NCBI GenBank assembly: GCA_030848705.1
Contig: CM061242.1
Coordinates: 64,615,064-64,679,063 of the forward strand
DNA length: 64,000 nt
DNA from: Heracleum sosnowskyi
Taxonomy: Eukaryota; Streptophyta; Magnoliopsida; Apiales; Apiaceae
Direction of reading: 5' to 3'
Positions within the stretch are counted from its first letter, which is position 1. Every line of letters begins with the position of its first letter. The position numbers and the translations under genes were made by a program. The notes below the pieces were generated by a model, which worked only from the letters and a program-made list of their open reading frames with translations, was not told the DNA's origin and made no database searches. This document shows positions 20,916 through 32,500 of the stretch, piece by piece.

Positions 20916-23900
20916 TGTAAGACCCCAGATTTTGGGTAGAATTAAAACTTTTATTGTATAATGATGTATATATATATATGTGGATGGTGATAATGGTTTT
21001 GGAAAATTAAGTATGAAATGAATATGGATTTCAGTTTTCAAACATTTTGAGAATAATAAGATTGGACTGAACATATAAATAAGAACAATCAATTTGGAGG
21101 ATAAGAATACAATACTCCAGGAAAGGAAAGTATATTTATGTCATCCAAATCGATATCTGGTATGCATCCGACAACTCCGTAAACAAGACAGCGTATGCCC
21201 GAGGAAGCTCTAGAATATTGTTTAAGTACAAGAAATAAAGTGGAAATAAACCAGGAATATTGGAACGGTTATTATGGTGAATAGTAGATTCTTTAGAGTA
21301 AGAAATGAATCACACCACGCTATATACGGGACGTTGTATTAAACTTTCGAAGTCGTATTAGTGATCTACGATGGAAATAAGAGAATGTAAAAGCCGTCAG
21401 AATTGGAAAAATAGCATTTTTCGTTTTCTCCGAAGTTTCACCAAAAACGGACTAAATAATTATTATTTGAGGATATTTAAGGATTTAAATTATTAATTCC
21501 ATGGATATGGATTTGATAAATGAATTAGAAGTATCGAGGACGATTTCGGTAAAATACCTCGATAGAACCCTCAAGAAACCCTGCGAATATTCGACGGAAT
21601 TAAACGAACCAGAAAAGCTACTTTAGCAGAGCCAATGCATGCTTGCCAAGTGTCAAGAGGAGAGGGCATGAGGGGTGATGACTCACCACCTAATTAGATA
21701 AATATCTAAGGGATTTATTAAGGAAAGAAAAGAAGAAAAAGTAAAGCAAAAACCAAGAAACTCCATTTTCTCTCCATTCTGCCCAGCAGAACATCCTCTC
21801 AGTAAAACGGGCCTAGAGCCTTCATTACTCAAGGAAATTTCGTGTTCTTTATATGGTTAGAAATCTGGGTTAAGATGCTCTACAACTTTCCTTTAGAAGC
21901 CTAGATCAGAAAAGCTCGGTAAGGGCCTCGTTTTCCATGATCTTTCAGTCGGGTTCTAATAACTCCGAATTACTAACTTTGTTTTCTTCATTTCGTTTGA
22001 TCATCCAAGCTTACCCAAGGCTATACAAGGATTATACAAGGTTTAGAAAGCTATTACATACATCAAGGAAGGTATAAAAACTCTAACCCCTCTTAGTCAT
22101 GAAGTGTTTATGGTTTATAATGTTAGATCTAAGAGTATTGGTGCATATCTTGGTTATATGAGTCATGGATGATGAGAATCTTGAGGATATATGTTGGTGA
22201 TGTGATTTTAAAGCTTGTACTTAGAGTATGTAACCCCATGTATGTTGTAGAGAGAAGTCTTGATGGTTTTGATGGTAGATATGATGTATAAGTGGAGTTC
22301 TTGAAGTTTTGGGTAAAGATGTGTGCTGAGTAAAAAGTCTGGGAGTATGTACTGTCTTGCAGTAGACTTTTGAACCCCTTTAACTTGTCTCCCGGGGGTC
22401 TAATACCCATGGTTAGAAAGATAATTTCATGTAGTTTCCAGAAATATAAAGTTCATGACTAGGTGATGTGTAGATGTTGAGTTATGATCAGAAGAGTGAG
22501 GAATGGTTCTGAAATCCGGACTGCACTGTATGGTCTGTTTGTGAACTGTCTTTGGACCCTCAAACTTTCTGCAAACATTGTGAAACAAATGGAGAATAGC
22601 TAGGTCTTACAGTAAGGAAGGCTATCCAAAAAGAATCTGATTAAAATTTGAATTTTTCAATTTTATAAAAATGTTAGAGCGAGGTGTGCGCAAGTGAAAA
22701 ACCACTTAGGGGATTAGTTTAAAGTAGTTTTAAGAGTATTCACTTGAGTTTCGAGTTTGAGGAATAGATTTGAGTCGAATGGGTAACGTATGTGATAATG
22801 TGATGACATGGTCATATGGGAGGATTAGTGGTCACAAGTGGAGTCGTTAAGTTGGTCTTACATCTTTTAAAACATTATGATTATATAGTCGCATTAGTGC
22901 GGTGTTTAAGTTTAAGAATAATGTTTTGCTTGAGTCCTAAGTATAAGCTATTGATGAAAGGTATTTTATTGTTGATAGATCACCGGACTACTGCAAGACA
23001 CCACCCACAGACTAAGAGATCAGGCAAGTTTTCAAACCTATACCTTTTTAAAACTGTTGTGGTGATAACTAAAGATTTTGAGATATATGCTATATGTGAA
23101 TGATTTCTATAATGCTAAGTCAAAGTATTGATACAAGTTGAACTTATAAGCTATGGGTATAGTAATATTTTGGAGCTGATGTGCTAAGCAAAACCCTCAG
23201 TAGGGGGAATATACTCTCTATTTATACTTTGGACCGGGAATGGTATCAGTTGTTATCTAGAGATATATTATATATTCTCTATATTTATTTTACATAATAA
23301 GAATGGTATCAGTTGCTATCTAGGGTTATTTTATTGTGTTATTACAATTAATCTCGATAAGTGGTTTACAAATTAAAGATCATTTGGAGTGTAATCTATT
23401 AAGGGTGTATTTTAAATATATGATGAATAGTTGTTATCTACCCTTTTTGATAAGAAAGTACTTGAGAATTATTTCTAAATAAATATTCTTTATTAAATAT
23501 AGTTTGATTTAATTATTTAAAGCCCTACTTCTTAAGGAAGTATTTTGTGAAAACTATTTTTAAACCCTAGATAGCTAATAAAGTTTTATTCAGACAATTA
23601 TAAATATAATTAGAGAAGGTTCCCAAAACTATTTCCCGTTTAAGTCTTTATTCAGAAAGACTTAAATGTTCGCTCAAACTTCAAAGATACATGGAACCTT
23701 TCTCAAGAGTTATGCTTGTTTCAAGTGGACTGCCCGGTCCTAAATCTTTTTAAATTAATGAAATTATCAGTGTGATATACTACCATCAAAAATGATTTTG
23801 ATTACTCTCTCAAGATTCGAGGAGTAAAAACAGTGAAATCAGCTGTATCCATGAACAAGCATCAGCTTGGGAAATATGAGTGAATTTTCCTTTCCAACCA

Positions 23901-25107
23901 GATATGACTACTTTGTGGAGTCGTATACTTGGGAAAAAGGGAAAGGAACTTTATGTTTCAAGGTTATGGATTTTCTCGAACTCGGAGAATGTGTAAGGGA
24001 CTGAGTGGCGACCTGTCCCCTAAGGGAATTACACGTAGACCGGCAGTCTATGAACGGGTCTGTTCTTCCCTTAGATTATCAGATAGTGCCCGACCGTAGG
24101 ATAAGAGAAGAGCATCAGACGCCCCTAAGTGAATGGGTACCCCTAAGTGAATGGGTATGCTCTTCCCCCTACAACCAATTGGCGGGGAGGTGAGAGAAGA
24201 GTATCGGAGACCCCTAAGTGAATGGGTACCCCTAAGTGAATGGGTATGCTCTTCCCCCTACAACCAATTGGCAGGGAGGTAGGTCAGTTAGCGTCTGCCC
24301 TATTTTCCTTTCTACGTAGAAAAACAGCAGTGGGGATTGCCTTACGACTGATCATCGTAGAGGTATCCTTGTCGCCCGGAATCTCCATCTATAGTTCAGT
24401 TTCATGAAAGTTTTCAGAAAAGAAAGTTTATTCCAGCTATTCAGTTTTATGAAAGTTTTCAGAAAGGTTACTCAAGAGTAATCCAGTATATTCCAGTATA
24501 TGAGTTTATCTACAGGATGTATGTGATCAGATGGGTTCAGAAAATGAATTGGAAATAAATTTAAATTGTTTTATTTCCAGATTATAAATGAAGTAAATGT
24601 CTCCCATGAAAGTTGATACTTGATTATATATATATTGTTTATCAGTTCAGCATTATTTTGGTGGGCCTTGTTGCTCACCCTTGCTTGTTTATATATATCA
24701 CCACAACAGATAAACCAGATGTTTCGCACCACCAGTCGCAAGCGGGTTTTGGAACCCAGAGGACTCTCCCCTGATATTACAGCCGCCATAGCTGAGGTAG
24801 AGCCTGCTAGTGATATAGACTGGTAGTTCAGATTCAGCTTTTAATTATATGTATGACATAACGTAAGCAGTGGCAGCAAACTTAAACTTGTAAATTATAT
24901 TTGGGTTTGTAATCACTTATGGTATGTTTATGGACCCTGTTAGCAGTACTTATTTCAAGTTCATCTCTGGGACTATAACTTGTGTGTGTGTGTGTGTGAG
25001 CTAGATGGTGGGGTCATAGCATGTTGTTTATTTATTCAAGTCAAGTATGATGTATGGAATGATGACCGTAACGACCAGATTCCTGACCCCGGATCTGGGG
25101 CTGTTAC
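20916..25107 (+). repeat. 5' LTR of chromovirus, 4192 bp
   Basis: Paired with 44576-48766. I spotted about twelve differences, roughly 0.3 percent. Ends are TGTAAG...TTACA with the inner boundary ACCCCGGATCTGGGGCTGTTACA-like. Contains an 89-bp tandem duplication (24104-24281), a TG microsatellite near 24981 and AT-rich stretches. No supported protein gene. Confidence 0.93.
24104..24281. repeat. 89-bp tandem duplication inside chromovirus LTR
   Basis: Two units begin AGAGAAGAG at 24104 and 24193. Each contains CCCCTAAGTGAATGGGTA twice and ends GGGGAGGT or GGGAGGT. The same pair is in the 3' LTR at about 47762-47938, so it predates insertion. Confidence 0.85.
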
Positions 25108-25112
25108 AGAGA

Positions 25113-25124
25113 TGGTATCAGAGC
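25113..25124 (+). promoter_or_regulatory. Primer-binding site of chromovirus
   Basis: TGGTATCAGAGC, complementary to initiator tRNA-Met, five bases after the LTR end. Confidence 0.9.
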
Positions 25125-25264
25125 TAAGAGTTAGACATCCCAGAGATGATGAGACGTTATAATTATAAACTCACTAAGATAATAAGAACCCTTGCCAGGT
25201 TCACCTAAAACCCTTATGGGAACTCTTAAATACCATGATAGTAATATAGTTCGTTATTGTGTAG

Positions 25265-25966
25265 GCGGGCGATATCCCAGACCTAGAGAGGTTTGAGCGG
25301 CAGCATGATGAGGAGATACTCCGGGCCTCAGACCCACACTATGAGAGATCAGGAGATGAGCACCCGGAGGAGGATCCAGAGTTAGAGTGGGGTCCGGCCC
25401 CTGAGTTCGACGAGGAGATTCTTGTTGTTGAGGCAGATTCAGAGGAGGAGACGGGGGGTGAGGCTCAGGCTGAGGAGCAGGGTGAGGATGATTCGGGGAG
25501 TCCAGTTTCTGTCTTACCTCCATTTCCCCCTAGTCCCCCACCTCTCCAGCTGAGTCCTCCTGAGGATCATGAGGAGCAGACCCCAGAGCCCACTCCGGCA
25601 GAGGTTGTTCCGCCAGCAGACCCAGTCACTCCACCCCCTGTTCCCCTAGTTGGTGTACCAGTTTCTGTGCATGGATGGATGGTGAATAGGATGATGACAG
25701 ACTTGACCGTAGCAGAGGCCAGGTTGGCAGAGTCTCGGCAACAGCTTGCCGCAGAGAGGACTGAGAGGCGTAGGCTCCAGCGTGTCAGGAGGACCCTTCG
25801 CCCTCGGGCTTTTAGGAGGGAGGTGACCCATATTGAGTGCCGGGCACGAGTGAGGATTAGGACCTTGCAGACAGATGAGGGTGGCAGAGTGTCCCGGCAT
25901 GATGCTGAGGAGATCTTCCGTCTCGCGATGATCAGGGTGAGGGCCTTGACCCGCGCTCGTGGCTGA
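25265..25966 (+). CDS. Pre-gag ORF of chromovirus: acidic/proline-rich protein with basic coiled-coil tail
   Basis: The frame is open for 233 codons between PBS and gag and is much more GC-rich than the surrounding sequence. Codons 1-85 are strongly acidic; 86-130 are proline-rich (PPFPPSPPPLQLSPPEDHEE); 135-233 form a basic, heptad-like helix (LTVAEARLAESRQQLAAERTERR) ending RALTRARG. There is no ATG near the start. The first in-frame ATG is 25679, so either the short basic part alone is made or the ORF is spliced: TTGTGTAG directly before 25265 looks like a 3' splice site. It ends 418 bp before gag in the same orientation. Additional ORFs near gag are known in some plant gypsy lineages; I do not recognise this family. 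Confidence 0.55.
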   Translation, partial: AGDIPDLERFERQHDEEILRASDPHYERSGDEHPEEDPELEWGPAPEFDEEILVVEADSEEETGGEAQAEEQGEDDSGSPVSVLPPFPPSPPPLQLSPPEDHEEQTPEPTPAEVVPPADPVTPPPVPLVGVPVSVHGWMVNRMMTDLTVAEARLAESRQQLAAERTERRRLQRVRRTLRPRAFRREVTHIECRARVRIRTLQTDEGGRVSRHDAEEIFRLAMIRVRALTRARG

Positions 25967-26384
25967 TTCTAGATTCAGTGATATGGTAGTCTAACCTACT
26001 AGTCTTGCCCGGCCATGGTAGGGTGCCGACTTTTGGAGGGTTTGTTTTGTTGTATATAGTTCCCATAAGCAGACTAGATGGATAGACTTTGTATTTCACT
26101 TTTATGCTAGTTGTTGTTATCAGGCAGTTGTACTCTAAAACTATGACGTTGGTTCAGATGTTGTGTTTTGGCAGCCTTATGTATATATGGGTTTTCGTTT
26201 CAGTTGCACCAGTTTTAGTGACATGGTCACCAGTGTGGATGATTTTATCTGTGCGTATTTTCGATTAAATTGCCATATATATAGAACTGGGGATCCTAAA
26301 TCCCAAATATATTATCATGGTGTAAGGAGAAATCCTACAAAGCAGGTGTGTAAATTTAATGTGATTTTCTGAAATTTCAGTAAG
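25967..26384 (+). other. Leader between pre-gag ORF and gag
   Basis: AT-richer untranslated stretch. The bases before the gag ATG (TTTCAGTAAG) resemble a 3' splice site, so gag could also be expressed from a spliced RNA. No ORF supported. Confidence 0.4.
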
Positions 26385-29300
26385 ATGCCTCCGCGGAGAA
26401 TTGCGACCAGGGCTAATCCCCGTGAGTCTACCGACCAAGAGAGTCACAATCAACATGGTGAAAACCCTGAGTATGATGAAGAAAATGACGAAGACTATAA
26501 TGAGCAGGAAGACTCCCAGTATGGGGAAAGAGATGAAACCTTCTACACCGCGGAGTTTGAGGATGAAAGAGAAGAAACTGAGGTTGAGCAAGAGAGGGAA
26601 GATCGGAATAGAGACCCTATGGGTCAATTCATGGATTTACTTAGACAAAATTTGGTTCGACAACCCCAACCACCTCAAGGGGACAACAGTAATGTGGCCA
26701 ACTCTTTTAGGGCCTTTAAATCATTGAAGCCTCCTGAGTTCACCGGATCAGCCGACCCAGTAGAGGCGAGGGCATGGATTAAGGAGATGGAAAAGTCATT
26801 TGAGATTCTGAGTATTGAGGAGGCACAAAAGACTGTTTTTGCATCATATATGTTAAAGGGAGAGGCCAACTACTGGTGGGAGGCCAAGAGAAATATGGAA
26901 ACAGGTGCTGTGATAGCTTGGGAAAGGTTTAAGCAGTTATTTCTGGAAAAGTATTTCCCGAGGTTTATGAAAACTCAGATGGAGCTCAAGTTCTTGGAGC
27001 TAAAACAAAATAATCTATCAGTGGCGGAGTATGAAGCGAAGTTTACCGAACTGTCAAGGTTCGTGCCCGAGTTCGTGGACACGGATGAGAAGAAAGCTAG
27101 TAGGTTTCAGCAAGGGCTGAGACCAGAGATCCAGAATCGAGTGGCTATTTTGGAGATCTCGGATTATGCCACCCTAGTACAGAAAGCCTCAATCGCCGAA
27201 GCAGGCATTGATCAATTCCAGAAAGATAAGGGAGGAAGAAAAAGGAAGCATGTGAGTATGGGAGGAGGTTCGGAAGGAGGCAACCCTTCAAACAAGTTCA
27301 ATCGCAGAGCGATTTCCCTACCTGGTAGGAATGAAGGTTCCAGGCCAACCAGGAGCATCAGTGTAAACCGGGGTAATAAGCAGTCGGGAACACCCCAGTC
27401 CCAATCGTTTCGACCTTCATTTCCGGTATGTGCCACCTGTGGGAAGAGACATCCAGGTGTATGCAAATTAGGGACGATAACTTGCTATAAGTGTGGACGA
27501 CCAGGCCATTATGCTAGTTCTTGTACCAAGGATTCCCTTAGTGACAGCAAGGGTCTTACTTGTTATAATTGTGGTCAGCAGGGACATATATCAAGAAATT
27601 GCCCAAAGAGTAAACCAGCAACTTCGGGAGCCAGCAAGGCTGCCTCCAACAAACCACCAACAGCCAGGACTTTTAACATGACAGTACAGGATGCGGTAAG
27701 GGATACCGATGTGATAACAGGTACTTTTTCCCTCAACTCAGTGGATGCAAATGTTTTATTTGATTCTGGAGCGACTAGATCTTTTATATCAAAGGACTTT
27801 GCTAATAAATTAAGACTTAAGGCTCAACTCCTGAAAGATTCCTTGCAAGTAGAAATAGCCAATCATGAGATAGTCCTAGTTAATCAGATTCACCCCGAAT
27901 GTGAGTTAAAAATAGGAGATCAACCTTTTTCTGTTGATTTGATTCCTTTCAAGTTAGGGGAGTTTGATGTTATTTTAGGAATGGATTGGTTGTCCCGTAA
28001 TAATGCTCAGATAGACTGCAAAGGGAAGAAAATTAGACTGAGTACCCAAGGAAAGAAAGATATAGTGATTAAAGGGATAAGACAGACACAAAGATTCTTA
28101 ACTATGGCCCAAACCAAGAGATTGTTGCGAAAGGGAAACGAATCTTATTTAGCTTACGTTGTGGACACCCAAAAGGAGGTGCCCAATTCGCGAGATATTC
28201 CAGTAGTTAATGAATTCGAGGATGTGTTTCCCCAAGACCTTCCAGGATTACCACCTGACAGAGAAATTGAGTTTGCAATTGAGCTAGCCCCAGGAACGGC
28301 GCCAGTGTCCAAGGCCCCGTATAGATTAGCACCAGTAGAGATGAATGAGCTGGCTACCCAGTTGCATGAGCTGTTAGAGAAAGGTTTTATAAGACCTAGT
28401 GTGTCGCCTTGGGGCGCACCAGTGTTGTTTGTTAAAAAGAAAGATGGGAGCATGAGATTATGCATTGACTATCGCGAATTAAACAAGTTAACCATAAAGA
28501 ACAAGTATCCTTTACCAAGAATCGATGATTTGTTTGATCATCTAAGAGGTGCTGTGTACTTTTCTAAGATTGACTTGAGAACTGGATATCACCAGTTGAA
28601 GATTAAACCTGAGGATATTCCTAAGACTGCATTCCGTACTCGTTATGGACATTACGAGTTCTTGGTAATGTCATTTGGATTAACCAACGCCCCCGCAGCC
28701 TTTATGGACTTGATGAATAGAGTGTTCAAGAAATATTTGGACAAATTCGTCATAGTTTTCATTGATGACATACTTATCTATTCTAAGACGGAAGTAGAGC
28801 ACGCTGAGCATCTGAGAATAGCTCTAGGAGTTCTTAGGAAAGAGCAGTTGTATGCCAAGTTCTCGAAGTGTGAATTTTGGAAGGAGGAGGTGCAATTTGT
28901 AGGGCATGTGATCAATAAAGAAGGAGTATTGGTTGACCCCTCCAAGATAGAAGCAGTTTCGAATTGGGAGCGTCCAACCACCCCAACGGAGATAAGGAGC
29001 TTTATCGGACTGGCCGGGTATTACCGGAGATTTGTGCAAGATTTTACGAAGATAGCAGCCCCGTTAACACGACTTACCCGCAAGACGGAGAAGTTTGAAT
29101 GGACAGATAAATGTGAGAAAAGCTTTCAAGAGCTGAAGAAAAGGTTGGTAACGGCCCCTGTGTTGGCGTTACCTGATGGAAAAGGAAACTTCGTGATTTA
29201 CAGTGATGCTTCGCACAAAGGATTAGGATGCGTGCTTATGCAGCATGATAAAGTGATCGCGTATGCTTCAAGGCAGCTAAAGGACTACGAGATTCGATAC

Positions 29301-29574
29301 CCAACCCACGATCTAGAACTGGCAGCGATAGTTTTTGCTTTAAAGATTTGGAGACACTATTTGTATGGTGAAAAATGTGAAATCTATACTGATCATAAGA
29401 GCCTTAAGTACATCTTCACCCAAAAAGAGCTTAACATGCGCCAGAGAAGATGGCTAGAACTGATTAAGGATTATGATTGTGAAATTCGTTATCACCCGGG
29501 TAAAGCCAATGTGGTGGCTGACGCCCTTAGCAGAAAGGAGAGGCTTAAGATGATGACTTTAGAGGAAGCCCTGA
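26385..29574 (+). CDS. Chromovirus gag-protease-RT-RNase H (first part of gag-pol)
   Basis: ATG at 26385 and one open frame until the nested insertion. The order is an acidic N-terminus; gag capsid about residues 100-230 (YMLKGEANYWWEAKR, WERFKQLFLEKYFP); Cys-rich knuckles at about 348 (CATCGKRHPGVC), 366 (CYKCGRPGHYASSC) and 393 (CYNCGQQGHISRNC); retropepsin active site LFDSGATRSFIS at about 460; RT with RLCIDYRELNKLT, FSKIDLRTGYHQ, FRTRYGHYEF and catalytic FIDDILIYS near 793; RNase H with YSDASHKGLGCVL near 940 and TDHKSLKYIF near 1000. No internal stop. The stop at 29577 belongs to the inserted LTR. The frame resumes correctly at 43031. Confidence 0.95.
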
Positions 29575-32500
29575 TGTAATAACCCGAATTTTTGGATTAA
29601 TTAAAAACTTTTCTTATTATGATTAAGTGCATCAGTGAATAGTGAATTTGGTGGATGAACAGTGATTTTGAGGATTAACAAAAATTTTCATGCCACCTAT
29701 GTACGAGACGTAGTGCGGATATTCCGAAGTCATATTAGTGATCTACGGAATAAATAAGTGAATGCAAAGACGATCGGAATTCAGAAATTCCAAATTTTAT
29801 TTTGGTGAAATATTTGACCAGACAGCGAATTATATATTATTATATTCAAGAAATGAGATATTAAAATTGAGGATTTGAGGATTTAATATTTTGGAATTTT
29901 ATTATATTTGATTTGAGAATTTAGAACGAAAACCACTGGGACAGTGAAACGAATGTTCTAGAAACCGCTGATACTTTATAACGAGAATAAGCGATATCTG
30001 ATCAACGAGACACGAATTGATTTAAGTGCGAGATTTGATGAATAGTGATCCGACATGAGAACCCTGTGAATATGGAATTTATGAGGGATAATAATATTTA
30101 AGGAATTAAGGATTCATCGGAACAAGAGGATGAGAGATTCTGAATTTAAGATGATTAAAACGGTCTAAGATGACCCGAAGTGAATAGTAAAATTTTCCGG
30201 ACTCTGAATGGAATAAAATTTTAAAGGCAATCTTGTTAAATTATTTAATAAGCAAATGTGAAGTCGTAAATTGGATACGAGATAAAGACCTCGAGAAAGT
30301 TAGAGAAAACGAAACAAACGAGAAAACGAAATGATGATGTCACTAAGCAGAAGCTTCTTGAGAAAGCCTCATTAAATCAAGGTTAGTGCTTGATGACTCA
30401 CCATCCACTACAAAAACCACAGCCATATCTATCTACATATCAAGCATTATTGTTATTTCACTTTATGCAAGAGTAATCTAGAAAGCCAAACCAAAACAAC
30501 AACACCACCATTCGGCCATGGAAGACAGCCTCTCGGTAAAGCGGCCGTATCTCCCTCGTTTCTCAATGGAATCACGCGTTCTATAGCTTGTTGGAAAGGT
30601 ATTGAGATGCTCTACAACTCTTCTTCAGGAACCTCGTCCAGAAAAGCATGGTAAGGCCTTCGTTTGTGCAGTTCTTTGAAGAGATGAATAGTAACTCCGA
30701 AAATGTTAACATGTTTTTTTTGATTTCTTTGTTTGTTACAAGCTTTGTGAGGAAGGATTAAGCTAGCCCAAGGTCATACAAGTTTGTACAAGTGTTCTTA
30801 AGTACTTTAAGAAGGTATAAACATTTCTCCTCTTGGATTATTAGTTGTAAAGGATGTTTGGGAATGATAAGAGATTGATTAGTGTTGATTAAGTGGATTA
30901 GTGTTTTAAAATGATGTTTGAGTTGATGAGCTTTATGTAAATGAAGGGTCACGTTTATTGGGCAGAAAACATGATGTTTGAGATTTTGTAAAGGTTAAGA
31001 TTATTGCTTGGTTGATTTGGTTGCTTGATTGGTTAGTATAAAAATTTGGAAACGTCCGAATTATAGTCGTCGTAATGCCGGAATTTCGTTAGGGCTTAAA
31101 GCAGGGCATACCCGTATCTTTAAACTTTTGACCTTAAGTCACCACTGCCCTGAACAGGTAGATCTTGTTTCATAGATCATTTTGGCGAAAGAATCATAGC
31201 GTTTGAACTTACGGTTTAGGAGATATCACGATATTCGTAAAAGTAGTTCGAAACCATAATCGTTAAGTTTGTTATATCATATGAACCCCTTAATTGCATA
31301 ATTTTGGTGTCGAATCGAGTTTATTAAATACTAGAGATCATGATGAAGATATGAGAGAAGACCTCATGTCAAAAGAATTATTTTTGGATTTTATAAAAAT
31401 GTTTGAATCAAGGTTAAGTGCGAAGGAACCCCTTAGAGGAGCACTTGGTTCTAACTTTGAAAACCACTTAGTAAAACGGGCAAACGAGATCCGATTTCCT
31501 TAAGCAAACCTTCGACTTAAGCATTGTCGATTAACATGGACTTAGCATGAGCCTAAAGCGAGATAGTAATACCTTGGTTGTGTTTCGCTTGCGTGTTTAA
31601 GCGTTGATGTATAAGTGGGTTATCCAGGGGATTAACCGTATGTTTTCTTTGACTATTGCCTAGATTGTCCGACATGGTTGCGAACCCTACCACTTCTCGA
31701 GCATCAGGCAAGTTTCTAAAAACCATATTTTGAAGTATGCATATACTAGATGCAAGTTATGTATGCATACTCTATCGTTCAGAGTATATTTATTTTGAAA
31801 TATATGAAATATGTTGAATAAGTTTCAATCCATATTTGCAAGTTTCCCAATATTGTGCTTCCTTATCAAAACCAGTATATCCTTGGTCTTGTTAATGATA
31901 TTAAATCCTGCTCGTGCGATAACCAAAATCCCATGACCTTATAATACTGTTGATGGGTGGTGATGCTTTTAAGATCCTACGCCTTGAATTATATGGTGTA
32001 TATATTTATAAATTTTTCGTATGGTGGAAGGGGACTTTATATCATAAGGTAGGTATTTGTGTACTGGAATAAGAAAGGCTCAGAGGGTAGAGCATGTATT
32101 GATTTTATAACTTAGCCAGCGTATCGGGGTTATTTTGTAAGGTATATTTTCGAAAACCCGGACAGAGCTTTTTAGAAAGATTTTCGCAATAATTAACCTA
32201 AAGGCAACATCACCAATAAACCAGTGTTTATTTAATTAGTAAATACTTCTGGAAGCATTTACGGATTAAATAAGCCTTATTCGTCTAATTAAATTTGTTT
32301 ACTTAGATGAATATCATTTTCAAAATGTTTTCTTAAAATCGCTTTGTTCCGGAATGATAACAAAGATATCCGGTAACTGTTATTCGAGGATTATTTATTT
32401 ATTTAATGAATATTGTTTTGAATATTCATCTGGGGATTACTTAAAGTATATTAATTTTGAATATTCAGTTGAAGATTATTTAATTATTTAATGAATATTA

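Noticed and set aside
20916..21092. N-terminal extension of the family-A RT ORF to 21092
   Set aside because: Encoded by the chromovirus LTR on the opposite strand; it duplicates at 44561-44752.
24980..25000. TG microsatellite as Z-DNA or regulatory element
   Set aside because: Short simple repeat present in both LTRs; nothing beyond ordinary slippage sequence.
25254..25900. Minus-strand proline-rich ORFs opposite the pre-gag ORF
   Set aside because: Mirror images of a GC-rich acidic/proline-rich plus-strand frame; no start context or domain.
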